Part shown: in pieces, positions 52,478 to 61,290 of the stretch | How the letters are laid out: each line of letters starts with the position of its first letter | Position numbering within the stretch: position 1 is the stretch's first letter | Assembly (NCBI RefSeq): GCF_900115105.1 | Contig: NZ_FOYP01000001.1 | Span: 1,824,097-1,888,096, forward strand | DNA from: Yoonia tamlensis | GTDB lineage: Bacteria > Pseudomonadota > Alphaproteobacteria > Rhodobacterales > Rhodobacteraceae | DNA length: 64,000 nt | Direction of reading: 5' to 3' | Made by a program: the position numbers and the translations under genes | The notes under the pieces: generated by a model | What the model was told of the DNA's origin: nothing | Databases searched by the model: none | The model's input: only the letters and a program-made list of their open reading frames with translations

Positions 52478-54552
52478 AGTCGTGTTCCTTCAACGACCCA
52501 CATGCGCTCTGGGAACGACCAAGGAAGCGTGATGCCGTGGCGCATGAGATACGCACCTGACAGTTCCAAGGTTTGATCCTTAAGGGCTGTTGTTCCGCGT
52601 GAAAGGGTCGAGATTTCAGCACGGTTTTTCAGTGAAATACGGTAGAATGCTGCGGGGTCAAGCCCGGTTAACGGCAAGGGGCGCGGCGCGATTTGTCGCG
52701 ACGTGGTCGATTTGCCTGCAAACACGACAAAGCGCGCGCCATCAGCGGCCAGTTGTTGTTCAGCCGTGACGGCGGGGTCCGCGCTATCAAGGCGCAAAAT
52801 ATCCGCGCGGCGCATCCAGTCACGGTTGTCTTTCCACCAGCTTGTAACCTGCGACAACACCGCAACTTCGCGGGCATCCAACTCGCGCGGGTCCATTTCA
52901 AACCCCATATGGCGCTGTGCCGCAACCCAAGCGCGAAACGTGATATCCAGCGTCCGGCCAGAGGTATGGCAAACGCGCGGGCCGACATGGCTGCCGGTCA
53001 CCGCACTTGGCAAAAACAGCGCGGCGTCATGTTGAATGCGCAGCCGTTCAATCGCGTCATTGCTATCAGACAGCCAAACACGCTGGGTCCGGCTGAGAAT
53101 GCCAAAATCAATCCGCCCCCCGCCCGATGCGCAGCTTTCAATCTCGACAGCGGGGAAATCAGCGCGCAACCGATCAATCAGCGCGTAGGTGCCATGCGTC
53201 TGTGCCGCATCCGGTGCGGGCAGCACCCGATTATGATCCCATTTGATATAGTCGACATCATTGCCCCGCAAAACTGTGGCAATATGATCATATAGATAGT
53301 CGCGCACAGCAGGCAGCGCCATATCAAGCACATTCTGCTGGCGCCCCAATATCTGGTCCACTGGCCCAAGAACCCAGTCAGGATTGGTGCGATAGACATC
53401 GCTATCTTTGTTCACCATTTCCGGTTCAAACCAGATCCCGAATGTCATCCCAAGGGAATGCACATGATCAATCAGCGGCGTTAGCCCGTCTGGGAATTTG
53501 CGCGGATCAATCACCCAATCGCCAAGGCTTGTGGTGTCATCATCGCGCTTACCGAACCAGCCGTCGTCCAGCACAAACCGTTCCGCTCCAAGGGCAGCGG
53601 CGCGTGCGGCGATGTCTTTCAGCTCGGGCAGGTCATGGTTGAAATAGACGGCTTCCCAACAATTGTAATGCACAGGGCGCGCAGTATCGGGCTTGGGCCA
53701 AGTCACGATCCGGTCGCGCAGGTGCCGCTGAAAACTGACGGCGCAGCCGTTTAATCCGGTATCTGAATAGGTCAGATAAAGCGGCGCGGTCCGGAAATGC
53801 CTGCCAGCCGCCATTTGCGTGCGGGTTGCATGACCAAACTGGACCTGACGGCGGCCGTCTTGCAGTTCTTCGGCGAACATCGTGTGCCCGCCTGACCAGC
53901 CATAGTGGAACGCGTGACATGCACCTTGCGTGTTTGTTGTGCCTGCACTCGGGATCAAGAGCCCCGGAAAATGTTCGTGCCCTGTACGCCCGGTGCGGTT
54001 TTCGCGCATGTGCACACCAGCGGTCCACGGTGTCCGGTTCAACTGAAATTCGTCGCACCAACGGCCAGAGACATCAATCATTTCAACCGCTTGCTGTGGC
54101 GCGGGTATAACGGGTGCTGCCAACCAGTGCAGCTGCACCGGACGGTCCGCGTCCAATGTCGTCTGGCACGTGATCACATGGGTCTGCGGGTCGGTGACGA
54201 AATGCACCGTCAGTTTCAGCCCGTTGGCGCTGTCTGTGCTGGTCAGCGTCAGCCCGTTTGATTGATCAACAACCGTATTGCCGAAAACTGGCAACACCGG
54301 CGCGCCCGTTTCATCGTTAAGGATCAACCCCGCCTGCCCCTGAAACGACCGCCCCGCTTCGGGGCAGATTGACAGATCGGGGTTCTGGTCCAGCATCCCG
54401 CCCGTGACATCAATCGCATGGGCTGCGCAAATCGCGGTCAGGTCTTCGGTCTCTGGCAGGGGCGCGCCCCAATAGACCACCTGCGGCAGGCCGCCACCAG
54501 CTACTGCCAGCACAAGGGTTTGCTGGCCATCATCAAGACGATAGGCGTCCAT
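52474..54552 (-). CDS. Alpha-galactosidase, family GH36
   Basis: Protein of 692 residues, no signal peptide. The N-terminal beta-sandwich is followed by the barrel with WEAVYFNHDL, FVLDDGWFGKRDDD, the nucleophile motif DYIKWDHNR and the acid/base region WLSDSNDAIERLRIQ, which match GH36. It would cleave alpha-galactosides such as melibiose or raffinose after import. It ends in an ATGA overlap with the dehydratase gene and abuts the permease gene without a gap. Confidence 0.93.
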   Translation of the reverse strand: MDAYRLDDGQQTLVLAVAGGGLPQVVYWGAPLPETEDLTAICAAHAIDVTGGMLDQNPDLSICPEAGRSFQGQAGLILNDETGAPVLPVFGNTVVDQSNGLTLTSTDSANGLKLTVHFVTDPQTHVITCQTTLDADRPVQLHWLAAPVIPAPQQAVEMIDVSGRWCDEFQLNRTPWTAGVHMRENRTGRTGHEHFPGLLIPSAGTTNTQGACHAFHYGWSGGHTMFAEELQDGRRQVQFGHATRTQMAAGRHFRTAPLYLTYSDTGLNGCAVSFQRHLRDRIVTWPKPDTARPVHYNCWEAVYFNHDLPELKDIAARAAALGAERFVLDDGWFGKRDDDTTSLGDWVIDPRKFPDGLTPLIDHVHSLGMTFGIWFEPEMVNKDSDVYRTNPDWVLGPVDQILGRQQNVLDMALPAVRDYLYDHIATVLRGNDVDYIKWDHNRVLPAPDAAQTHGTYALIDRLRADFPAVEIESCASGGGRIDFGILSRTQRVWLSDSNDAIERLRIQHDAALFLPSAVTGSHVGPRVCHTSGRTLDITFRAWVAAQRHMGFEMDPRELDAREVAVLSQVTSWWKDNRDWMRRADILRLDSADPAVTAEQQLAADGARFVVFAGKSTTSRQIAPRPLPLTGLDPAAFYRISLKNRAEISTLSRGTTALKDQTLELSGAYLMRHGITLPWSFPERMWVVEGTRL

Positions 54553-55401
54553 TTATTTTACCGCTCCAAGGGTGAGCCCTGCAATAAAGTGTTTTTGCAT
54601 CAGGAAGAACATTGCGACAGGCGGCAGGGCCGCGACAATCGATCCCGCGCTCATCAGGTGATAGGCCGCGCGGAATTGCGAGTTGAATTCGGTGATCCCT
54701 GCGGTCACGGGCTGCGCACTCGGCCCTTGGGTCAGAACCACCGCCCAGAAGTAATCATTCCAGATAAAGGTAAAGATCAGCACGGCCAAAGCCGCCAGCG
54801 CGGGCTTCATCAATGGCAGCACAACGTACCAGAAAATACGCCATTCCGCGACGCCTTCGACACGGGCGGCTTCGATCAGCGGGAATGGCAGGGCGCGGAT
54901 AAAGTTGCGCATAAACAGGGTACAAAACCCCGTTTGGAACGCGATATGGAACAGCACAAGCCCTTGAATACTATCATACATCCCCATGTTGATCGTCAGG
55001 TCACGCACAGGCACCATCAGGATCTGGAACGGCACAAAATTGCCCGCGATGAACATGAAAAAGATGAACAGATTGCCCTTGAATTTATAGATGCCCAGCG
55101 CAAAGCCCGCCATGCTGGACAGCGCAACCGCGCCCAGAACCGTCGGGATCGTGATGAACATCGAGTTCAACAAATAACGCGGCATATTGGATTCAAGGAA
55201 GACCTTACCGTAGTTGGTGAACCCTTCAAAACTGGACGGCCAGCCCCAATAATTGCCGTTGGCGAAATCTGCGGCGGGTTTGATCGAAAACATCGCCACG
55301 GCAATCAGTGGCAACAGCCACAGGATCAATGCAAACGGCAGTACCGCCTGATAGGTCAGCTGATAGCTGCGCGATTTCTTTGCAATAGGTGTCGGAAACA
55401 T
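54553..55401 (-). CDS. ABC sugar transporter permease (MalG type)
   Basis: Inner-membrane permease of 282 residues with six hydrophobic helices. The EAA loop reads IEAARVEGVAEWRIFWYVVLPLMKPAL, the normal contact with the ATPase. It partners the preceding permease; the two genes share one base (TGATG). The start at 55401 is chosen over the open frame to 55428 because of that overlap. Confidence 0.93.
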   Translation of the reverse strand: MFPTPIAKKSRSYQLTYQAVLPFALILWLLPLIAVAMFSIKPAADFANGNYWGWPSSFEGFTNYGKVFLESNMPRYLLNSMFITIPTVLGAVALSSMAGFALGIYKFKGNLFIFFMFIAGNFVPFQILMVPVRDLTINMGMYDSIQGLVLFHIAFQTGFCTLFMRNFIRALPFPLIEAARVEGVAEWRIFWYVVLPLMKPALAALAVLIFTFIWNDYFWAVVLTQGPSAQPVTAGITEFNSQFRAAYHLMSAGSIVAALPPVAMFFLMQKHFIAGLTLGAVK

Positions 55402-56330
55402 CAGCGTGCTCCTTTTTCGTCGCGCCACATGGAATACAAAAAGTATCCGATAAAGCCGAGCATGATAAAGAATAGAACCACCGCAATCGCCGAGCCATAT
55501 CCCATGCGGAACCCGAATTCGGACAGGGATTCCTCGAACATATAGAACGACAGCACGCGGGTTGACCCGAACGGCCCGCCGTTGGTCATCACGCTGATCA
55601 GATCAAACGACCGCAGCGCACCGATGATGGTCACGACAAAGGCGATGAATGTCGCCGGTTTGAGTTGCGGCAGGATGATATACCACAGCATTTTATAGCC
55701 TTTCGCCCCGTCCAGACGCGCCGCTTCGACTTGTTCGGGGTCAACCGCGTTCAGCCCCGTCAGATACAAGATCATGCAATAGGCCGTCTGCGGCCATAGC
55801 CCCGCCGCGATAATCCCGTAAGTGGCGAGGGTCGGATCGCCAAGAATATTCACAGGACCGGCCCCGAACACGCCTAGAATCGCGTTCAACAGGCCTTCGC
55901 GTGGCAGGTAGAACCATGAAAACACAAGGCCGACAACGACCTGCGAAATCACAAAAGGAAAGAAGAACAGGGATTTATAAAGACGGATACCGCGCACCGT
56001 CTGGTTCAGCAGCAGCGCAATGAACAGCCCTGCGGGCACAGCCAAAAGATACAGCACCAACCATTTGAGATTGTTCCAGAACGATGTTTCAAACTTGCGG
56101 TCGATATTCTGATCACCGATGCCAAGTAGCCGTTCGTAGTTGGCGGTCCCGATATAGGTCTTTTCGCCCAACCCGTCCCATTGATGGAAACTGATCCAGA
56201 AACTTTGGCCGATGGGAATGATCACATAGACCGCAAAGAAAAGCATTGCGGGGAAAAGGAACAGCCAAGGTGTCAGCGCGATTTCATTGCGCTTGTACCA
56301 GCTTCGTGATGTGGGGGTCAGTGATGACAT
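55401..56330 (-). CDS. ABC sugar transporter permease (MalF type)
   Basis: Inner-membrane permease of 309 residues with six to seven helices. The EAA loop is EQVEAARLDGAKGYKMLWYIILPQLKP. GGAAGG seven bases before ATG 56330 fixes the start; the longer frame to 56405 lies in the intergenic hairpin region. It forms the channel with the next permease. Confidence 0.93.
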   Translation of the reverse strand: MSSLTPTSRSWYKRNEIALTPWLFLFPAMLFFAVYVIIPIGQSFWISFHQWDGLGEKTYIGTANYERLLGIGDQNIDRKFETSFWNNLKWLVLYLLAVPAGLFIALLLNQTVRGIRLYKSLFFFPFVISQVVVGLVFSWFYLPREGLLNAILGVFGAGPVNILGDPTLATYGIIAAGLWPQTAYCMILYLTGLNAVDPEQVEAARLDGAKGYKMLWYIILPQLKPATFIAFVVTIIGALRSFDLISVMTNGGPFGSTRVLSFYMFEESLSEFGFRMGYGSAIAVVLFFIMLGFIGYFLYSMWRDEKGAR

Positions 56331-56401
56331 GTCATGGCCTTCCGCAGATTTAACACATGCGAAAACCATACAGCGGTTTGCGGATGGGTTAAGTTGGGGG
56401 C

Positions 56402-56428
56402 GCATCCCCCGTCCAGGACGGGAGATGC
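56402..56428 (-). other. Intercistronic hairpin after the binding-protein gene
   Basis: Twelve-base stem (GCATCTCCCGTC with GACGGGGGATGC) and a CTG loop, 14 bases past the binding-protein stop, without a T run. It probably protects the message of the binding protein and reduces downstream expression. Confidence 0.75.
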
Positions 56429-56441
56429 AAAGATTTATTGA

Positions 56442-57701
56442 TTATTGGTAGATACGCTGACGCGCTTCTTCGAGACGTGCAAGGATGTCATCCAGATTGT
56501 CCGGGAACACCATGAATTCTTGCAGGCCTTCCATGCCAACGCTGGCCATTTCCGCAGGGAAATCACGGTCAAAGAACTGCGCGACGCCGCCCTTTGCGTT
56601 TGTGGACAGCATTGCAAAGCCCTGCTCGAGGAATTCATCCGCATCAACACCGGATTCCGCGTTGATTGGCAGTTGGCCAAGCGCATCACCAGAGTTGATT
56701 TCGGTCTGAACGTTGGCCGAAGTCACATACTGAAGGAAAGCACGTGCGTTTTCCTTGTTTTCCGCACCGGATGGGATGTGGAATGTGTCAGTCGGTGCAT
56801 CTTCGCCCTGTGGGAAATCGCCGATCAGCGGGAACTGATAGAAATCGATTTGCTCGTCTGTCAGGCCTGCTTCACGCATCGCGGCAACCGCAAAGTTACC
56901 CATCAGATAAGATGTGGCTTCGCCGTCGATCATGAAGTTCAGGGCTTCTTGCCATGAATACGACTGGTGATCAGCAATAAAGCCGCCCATGTCGATCAGC
57001 TTGCGCCAGTTTGCAAATGTTTCGCGGACGCGTGGGTCTGTCCATTCAACTTCGCCACGGGCAAGCTGCATGTGGAAATCAAAGCCGTTGGTGCGCATGT
57101 TCATATAGTCGAACCAGCCACCAGCAGTCCAAAGGAACTTGGTCCCGATTGCGTAACACGCACGGCCTGAATCAACGATGACTTGGCAGTTCGCGATTTC
57201 TTCGTCGAATGTGACAGGCTCTGACAGGCCCAGTTCGTTAAAGATGTCTTCGCGGTAATACATGCCCCACTGATAGTAAGTATACGGAACACCGTATTGC
57301 TTGCCGTCAAGTGTCAGCGCGCCTTGCACGGCGTCCAGACCTGGCAGGTCGCCGTTCGCGTACATGTCAGAGATGTCTTCGAACAGGCCCGCATCAACGT
57401 ATGGACCCATACGGTTGGCTGCGTACCAGTTCACAACGTCCGGCGGGTTTGCGCCCAGCGCGTTGCGGATCTGTGTTTTCCACGCTTCGCGGTCAACAAC
57501 AGTCAGTTCGATGTTCAAATCTGGGTGCAGCTCTTGGAAACCCGCAACCAGACCTTCCATCACTGCGCGTGGCGCAGGGTTGGACATGTCGGATGTGATT
57601 TTCAGATCGCCGGTCAGTTGATGGCCTTCAGCGAATGCCGCTGTTGCTGCCATACCCAATGCGGCCACCGCCGCGCACGAGGTTTTCAAAATGGAATGCA
57701 T
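56442..57701 (-). CDS. ABC sugar-binding protein
   Basis: Periplasmic solute-binding protein (family 1, MalE-like) of 419 residues. The signal peptide ends in MAATAAFAEG, about residue 24. Typical pieces are LKITSDMSNPAPRAVMEGLVAGFQ, NPPDVVNWYA and YGVPYTYYQWGMYYRE, rich in aromatics for stacking on sugars. The ATG at 57701 has a GAGGAAACC site. It begins the galactoside operon and is preceded by a likely promoter and operator. Confidence 0.92.
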   Translation of the reverse strand: MHSILKTSCAAVAALGMAATAAFAEGHQLTGDLKITSDMSNPAPRAVMEGLVAGFQELHPDLNIELTVVDREAWKTQIRNALGANPPDVVNWYAANRMGPYVDAGLFEDISDMYANGDLPGLDAVQGALTLDGKQYGVPYTYYQWGMYYREDIFNELGLSEPVTFDEEIANCQVIVDSGRACYAIGTKFLWTAGGWFDYMNMRTNGFDFHMQLARGEVEWTDPRVRETFANWRKLIDMGGFIADHQSYSWQEALNFMIDGEATSYLMGNFAVAAMREAGLTDEQIDFYQFPLIGDFPQGEDAPTDTFHIPSGAENKENARAFLQYVTSANVQTEINSGDALGQLPINAESGVDADEFLEQGFAMLSTNAKGGVAQFFDRDFPAEMASVGMEGLQEFMVFPDNLDDILARLEEARQRIYQ

Positions 57702-57734
57702 GGTTTCCTCCCTAAGCTTCCGGTGCAATATTTT

Positions 57735-57751
57735 GTCTCACTATGTGAAAC
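57735..57751. promoter_or_regulatory. Probable IclR operator
   Basis: Imperfect palindrome GTCTCAC-TAT-GTGAAAC between the divergent binding-protein and iclR-type genes, about 12-28 bases downstream of the predicted binding-protein transcription start. That position suits repression. One arm base differs from perfect symmetry. Confidence 0.5.
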
Positions 57752-57769
57752 GACGTTTTGCATATTGAT

Positions 57770-57799
57770 ACTAAACCGCGACTCGGTTACCGTTGTCAA
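57770..57799 (-). promoter_or_regulatory. Probable promoter of the galactoside operon
   Basis: On the minus strand TTGACA (57794-57799) and TTTAGT (57770-57775) are 18 bases apart. The start would be near 57763. Confidence 0.5.
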
Positions 57800-57874
57800 C
57801 AGTTAGCAGTGGGTTTAGGTCAAAATCCGAACGTGCAGCTAGCAAGGGAGACGCGACAAATGGGGAGGGAAACC

Positions 57875-58657
57875 ATGGGCGTTGTGACCGGTGACGGCAC
57901 AGTCGGCAAAGCACTTACCGTGCTTGATCAGGTCGCGGGCATTGGCCGCCCTGTGCGCATGCGCGAATTGCTTGAAACTTCCGAATTCCCCAAACCCACG
58001 CTGCACCGTTTGCTGCAAACCCTGACCAACCAAGGCATGCTGACCTATGACCCCGATGCGCAGACCTATGCACCCGGCATCCGTCTGGTCCGGATGGCGC
58101 ATATTGCATGGTCGCAAGCCTCGCTTGCGCCAATTGCGCGCCCGCATATTGATGCGCTTGCCGCCAACCTGCGCGAGGCGGTCCATGTGGCCCAAATCGA
58201 CAACGGTCAGGTGGTGTTTGTCGACAAACGCCAAGCCAGCACAAAATTCTCGACCCTTGCCCAAGCAGGCCAGGTCGCCCCCGCCTATTGCACCGGCGTC
58301 GGCAAGGCGATCCTTGCGTTTTTGCCAAAGCCAGAGCTGAAACAGGCGCTTCAATTGCAAGCCTTCCACCGCTACACGCCTGCAACCCACACCAATGCAG
58401 AAACGCTAAAGGCCGAACTGGCAACCATCCGCAAAGACGGCATTGCCTATGACCGCGAAGAACATGCGCAGGGCATCATCAGCATTGCAGCCCCCATTCT
58501 GACCCCCGCGAACCGCGTTGTCGGGGCGATGTCGATCGCAACAGCCACCAACCGGCATTCACTCGACGGGCTAGAGGCATTCCGCCCTGCCTTGGTGGAA
58601 TGCGCCCAGAAAATCGGGGCCGAGGCGCAGTCTTGGCAACCCCCATCACTTCCCTAG
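57875..58657 (+). CDS. IclR-family transcriptional regulator
   Basis: Regulator of 260 residues. An N-terminal winged helix (RMRELLETSEFPKPTLHRLLQTLTNQGML) is followed by the IclR ligand domain with REAVHVAQIDNGQVVFVDKRQ, CTGVGKAILAFLP and GIAYDREEHAQGIISIAAPI. It is divergent from the galactoside operon and upstream of its ATPase gene, so it is likely to control both. A GGAGGG site just before 57875 favours this start; ATG 57860 with AAGGGAG is an alternative. Confidence 0.88.
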   Translation: MGVVTGDGTVGKALTVLDQVAGIGRPVRMRELLETSEFPKPTLHRLLQTLTNQGMLTYDPDAQTYAPGIRLVRMAHIAWSQASLAPIARPHIDALAANLREAVHVAQIDNGQVVFVDKRQASTKFSTLAQAGQVAPAYCTGVGKAILAFLPKPELKQALQLQAFHRYTPATHTNAETLKAELATIRKDGIAYDREEHAQGIISIAAPILTPANRVVGAMSIATATNRHSLDGLEAFRPALVECAQKIGAEAQSWQPPSLP

Positions 58658-58673
58658 TTGAAAGGAACGACCC

Positions 58674-59732
58674 ATGTCCGGCGTAGTCATGAAAGATGTC
58701 ATCAAGCGATATGGTGACGTGCAAGTCATCCACGGGATTGATCTTGAAATTAACGATGGCGAATTCTGCGTCTTTGTCGGTCCGTCCGGCTGTGGGAAAT
58801 CCACGCTTTTGCGCATGGTCGCTGGGCTGGAAGAAACCACCGAAGGGGCCATGTCGATTGGCACCCGTGATGTAACCAGAATGGACCCCGCCGAACGCGG
58901 CGTGGCGATGGTGTTCCAGACCTACGCGCTTTATCCGCATATGACGGTGCGCGACAACATGGGTTTTGGCCTGAAAATGAACGGCCACCCCAAGGCGGAA
59001 ATCGCCGAGAAAGTCGCCGAAGCCACCCGCATTCTGAAACTCGAAGAATATCTCGACCGCAAGCCTGCAGCCCTCTCAGGCGGTCAACGCCAGCGGGTGT
59101 CTATCGGGCGCGCCATCGTGCGCGGCCCCGAAGTGTTCTTGTTTGATGAACCGCTCTCGAACCTTGATGCGGAACTGCGCGTCGAAATGCGGGTCGAGAT
59201 TGCCCGCCTGCACAAGGAAATCGGCGCGACAATGATCTATGTGACCCATGATCAGGTCGAAGCCATGACGCTGGCGGATAAGATCGTCGTGCTGCGTGCA
59301 GGACGCATCGAACAGGTCGGCGCGCCGCTTGATCTGTACCGCGACCCTGACAATAAATTTGTTGCTGGGTTTATCGGATCTCCTGCGATGAACTTCCTGG
59401 ATGGTGTATCAACGGGCGAAGCGGTGACGCTCAATGATCTTGCAGGCGCATTTGCATTGCCCGTCACGATCCCGTCCGCAGGCACCGAAATCAGCGTGGG
59501 CATCCGCCCCGAACATATCGCAATCGACCCCGATGGTGACACGCATACGGTCGAACTGACCGAAGCCTTGGGCGGCGTGTCCTATGTGCATCTGAAATCA
59601 AATTCCGGCGCAAAAATCATCGTCGAAGAACGTGGCGACGACCGGTCGCGCGCTGGCATCCGTGTCGGCATTACCCTCCCACTGGAGCGGGCAATGCTGT
59701 TTGATCGCAAGACCGAACAACGCATCCGCTAA
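58674..59732 (+). CDS. ABC sugar transporter ATPase (UgpC/MsmK type)
   Basis: ATP-binding subunit of 352 residues. Walker A is GPSGCGKST, the signature is LSGGQRQR, Walker B is VFLFDEPLSNLD and the switch histidine is in YVTHDQ. The C-terminal 110 residues form the OB-type regulatory domain of the MalK/UgpC class. It energises the permease pair on the other strand and follows iclR by 16 bases. It is separated from the rest of the importer by the divergent promoter. Confidence 0.94.
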   Translation: MSGVVMKDVIKRYGDVQVIHGIDLEINDGEFCVFVGPSGCGKSTLLRMVAGLEETTEGAMSIGTRDVTRMDPAERGVAMVFQTYALYPHMTVRDNMGFGLKMNGHPKAEIAEKVAEATRILKLEEYLDRKPAALSGGQRQRVSIGRAIVRGPEVFLFDEPLSNLDAELRVEMRVEIARLHKEIGATMIYVTHDQVEAMTLADKIVVLRAGRIEQVGAPLDLYRDPDNKFVAGFIGSPAMNFLDGVSTGEAVTLNDLAGAFALPVTIPSAGTEISVGIRPEHIAIDPDGDTHTVELTEALGGVSYVHLKSNSGAKIIVEERGDDRSRAGIRVGITLPLERAMLFDRKTEQRIR

Positions 59733-59760
59733 CGGTGTTCTGCCGAACCCCACGGGAATA

Positions 59761-59796
59761 ACGCCCCGCCGACAGCAAGCGGTGGGGCGTTTTTTT
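59761..59796 (+). terminator. Rho-independent terminator after the ABC ATPase gene
   Basis: Stem ACGCCCCGCCG with CGGTGGGGCGT, an 8-base loop and a run of seven T residues, 28 bases past the stop. Confidence 0.92.
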
Positions 59797-59871
59797 GCAA
59801 TACACGCGCCGGAAATTTCGCGCGGCGCCGGATAAGGTTGCAAACAATCATCGGGGAACCACCATACACCG

Positions 59872-60419
59872 CCTCCTTCGCAAAATCCCTTTGGCAGCGT
59901 CATCGCACAGCCGCTCGGCGCCGAAACCTATCGCGTTGACGTCTGGGCCGACACTGGTTTGTGCTTCATTTGAACGGCAAAATTGTCGACCAGAATAGCG
60001 TGCCGATTACGACCGAACGGTCGTTCAACACCGAATCCTTTACCTTTGACGCCACCGCCCCGTTTACTGTCGGCCTGCACGCGATGGATTTCAAAGAAAA
60101 CGACAGCGGCCTTGAATATATCGGAACCGCGCGGCAGCAAATGGGCGATGGTGGCGTGATTGCACAGATACGCGACGCCGCGGGAAACACCGTCGCGGGT
60201 CAGGGCGCCTGCGCATTTAGCGCCGCATATGCACCTGATGGCTGAGATACGGCTGGATTCGACGATGCCGGATGGCAGGCCGCAACCGTGTTTACAGAAA
60301 ATCAGGTCAGCCCCAAAGACGGCTATGACCGCATTGACTGGGACACAAACGCCCAACTTGTCTGGGGCCCTGATCTGGAAACCGATAAAACGGTGCGATG
60401 CCGCGCAACCGTGCAATAG
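59872..60419 (+). pseudogene. Decayed gene for a secreted-type protein
   Basis: A coherent protein can be read only across defects. Frame 1 encodes FGSVIAQPLGAETYRVDVW; near 59952 a one-base deletion changes GAC-AAC-TGG to GAC-ACT-GG, and frame 3 continues WFVLHLNGKIVDQNSVP up to APDG. An in-frame TGA at 60243-60245, probably from TGG, then interrupts DGW-DTAGFDDAGWQ, and the frame runs on to LVWGPDLETDKTV and a TAG at 60417-60419. No start is found. The intact form appears to be a secreted protein of unknown role. Confidence 0.7.
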
Positions 60420-60452
60420 CTGCGTTTCTTCCCCATTAACGGCGCAACATTT

Positions 60453-60486
60453 CGCCCCGCAGGCAAAAACCTGCGGGGCGTTTTTT
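60453..60486 (+). terminator. Terminator left behind the decayed gene
   Basis: Perfect stem CGCCCCGCAGG with CCTGCGGGGCG, loop CAAAAA, then six T residues. It follows the pseudogene by 33 bases. Confidence 0.92.
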
Positions 60487-60636
60487 ATGCCGCGCCACAG
60501 GCCGTTTTACAGGTCGTCCGGTCGATGCACGTTGCGGGAATGTTCTGATGTTTACGTCAAATTAAGAGACGCACGCGCATAACGCAGTCGAAGCCAAAGA
60601 TGTGCCGATAAAGACAATGAACGGATTGCTTTTACG

Positions 60637-60924
60637 ATGACAACACCCGCTCCTCCCTATCAGCTTGCCGCATTGATGACCTTGGAAGACTGCGAAAAGC
60701 TGCATGAACATCTGAATACCGCATACGAATCTGCCGTGACATTGGACTGCGCAGAGGTCACGCGCCTGCCCGGGTTGGCGGCACAGCTTTTGGCGATGGC
60801 GCAAAAATCATGGGAACAGCGCGGATTTGCATTCGCGCTAACAAATGTCAGCGATGCCTGCAAGGAAAACCTGCAAACGCTGGGTTTGGCGCAACTATTG
60901 ACACATAAAGAAGCCACATCATGA
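60637..60924 (+). CDS. STAS-domain protein of the chemotaxis operon
   Basis: Protein of 95 residues with a STAS (anti-sigma-antagonist) fold. A strand-helix pattern, VTLDCAEVTRLPGLAAQLLAMAQ and FAFALTNVSDACKENLQTLGL, matches the family. The usual phosphorylatable serine in the DSSGL-type motif is replaced by RLPGLA, so phospho-switching seems unlikely. It begins the operon and overlaps cheY as ATGA. It may help place or assemble chemoreceptor signalling proteins, but its partner is unknown. Confidence 0.72.
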   Translation: MTTPAPPYQLAALMTLEDCEKLHEHLNTAYESAVTLDCAEVTRLPGLAAQLLAMAQKSWEQRGFAFALTNVSDACKENLQTLGLAQLLTHKEATS

Positions 60925-61289
60925 AAACGCGCATTCTGGCAATTGATGACTCGCGGACCATTCGCAGCCTTTTGACCATGGCGCTGGAAAAAGCCGGTTT
61001 TGAAGTGACGACCGCGGTGGACGGCGTCGACGGCATCGCAAAATTTCGCGCGTCCGACGCGGATTTGGTGATCACTGACGTGAATATGCCCAATAAGGAC
61101 GGGTTCGGCGTGATCGACGATATTCGGGGGGGCGTCAAAAACCGCGCGGTGCCGGTTCTGGTACTGACCACCGAAAGCGGTGCTGCTCTCAAGGATCGCG
61201 CGCGCAAGGCCGGTGCTACCGGCTGGATCGTGAAACCTTTTGACGATGATGCGCTTGTTTCGGTCATCCGCCGGCTGACGGGGGCGTGA
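60921..61289 (+). CDS. cheY: CheY-type response regulator
   Basis: Single-domain receiver of 122 residues. The acidic pocket is D9-D10, the phosphoacceptor is D53 (ITDVNMPNKDG), the switch residues are threonines in VLTTES, and K104 lies in VKPF. No output domain is present. It is followed one base later by cheA, so it receives phosphate from that kinase and may act on the flagellar motor or as a phosphate sink. Confidence 0.92.
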   Translation: MKTRILAIDDSRTIRSLLTMALEKAGFEVTTAVDGVDGIAKFRASDADLVITDVNMPNKDGFGVIDDIRGGVKNRAVPVLVLTTESGAALKDRARKAGATGWIVKPFDDDALVSVIRRLTGA

Positions 61290-61290
61290 A

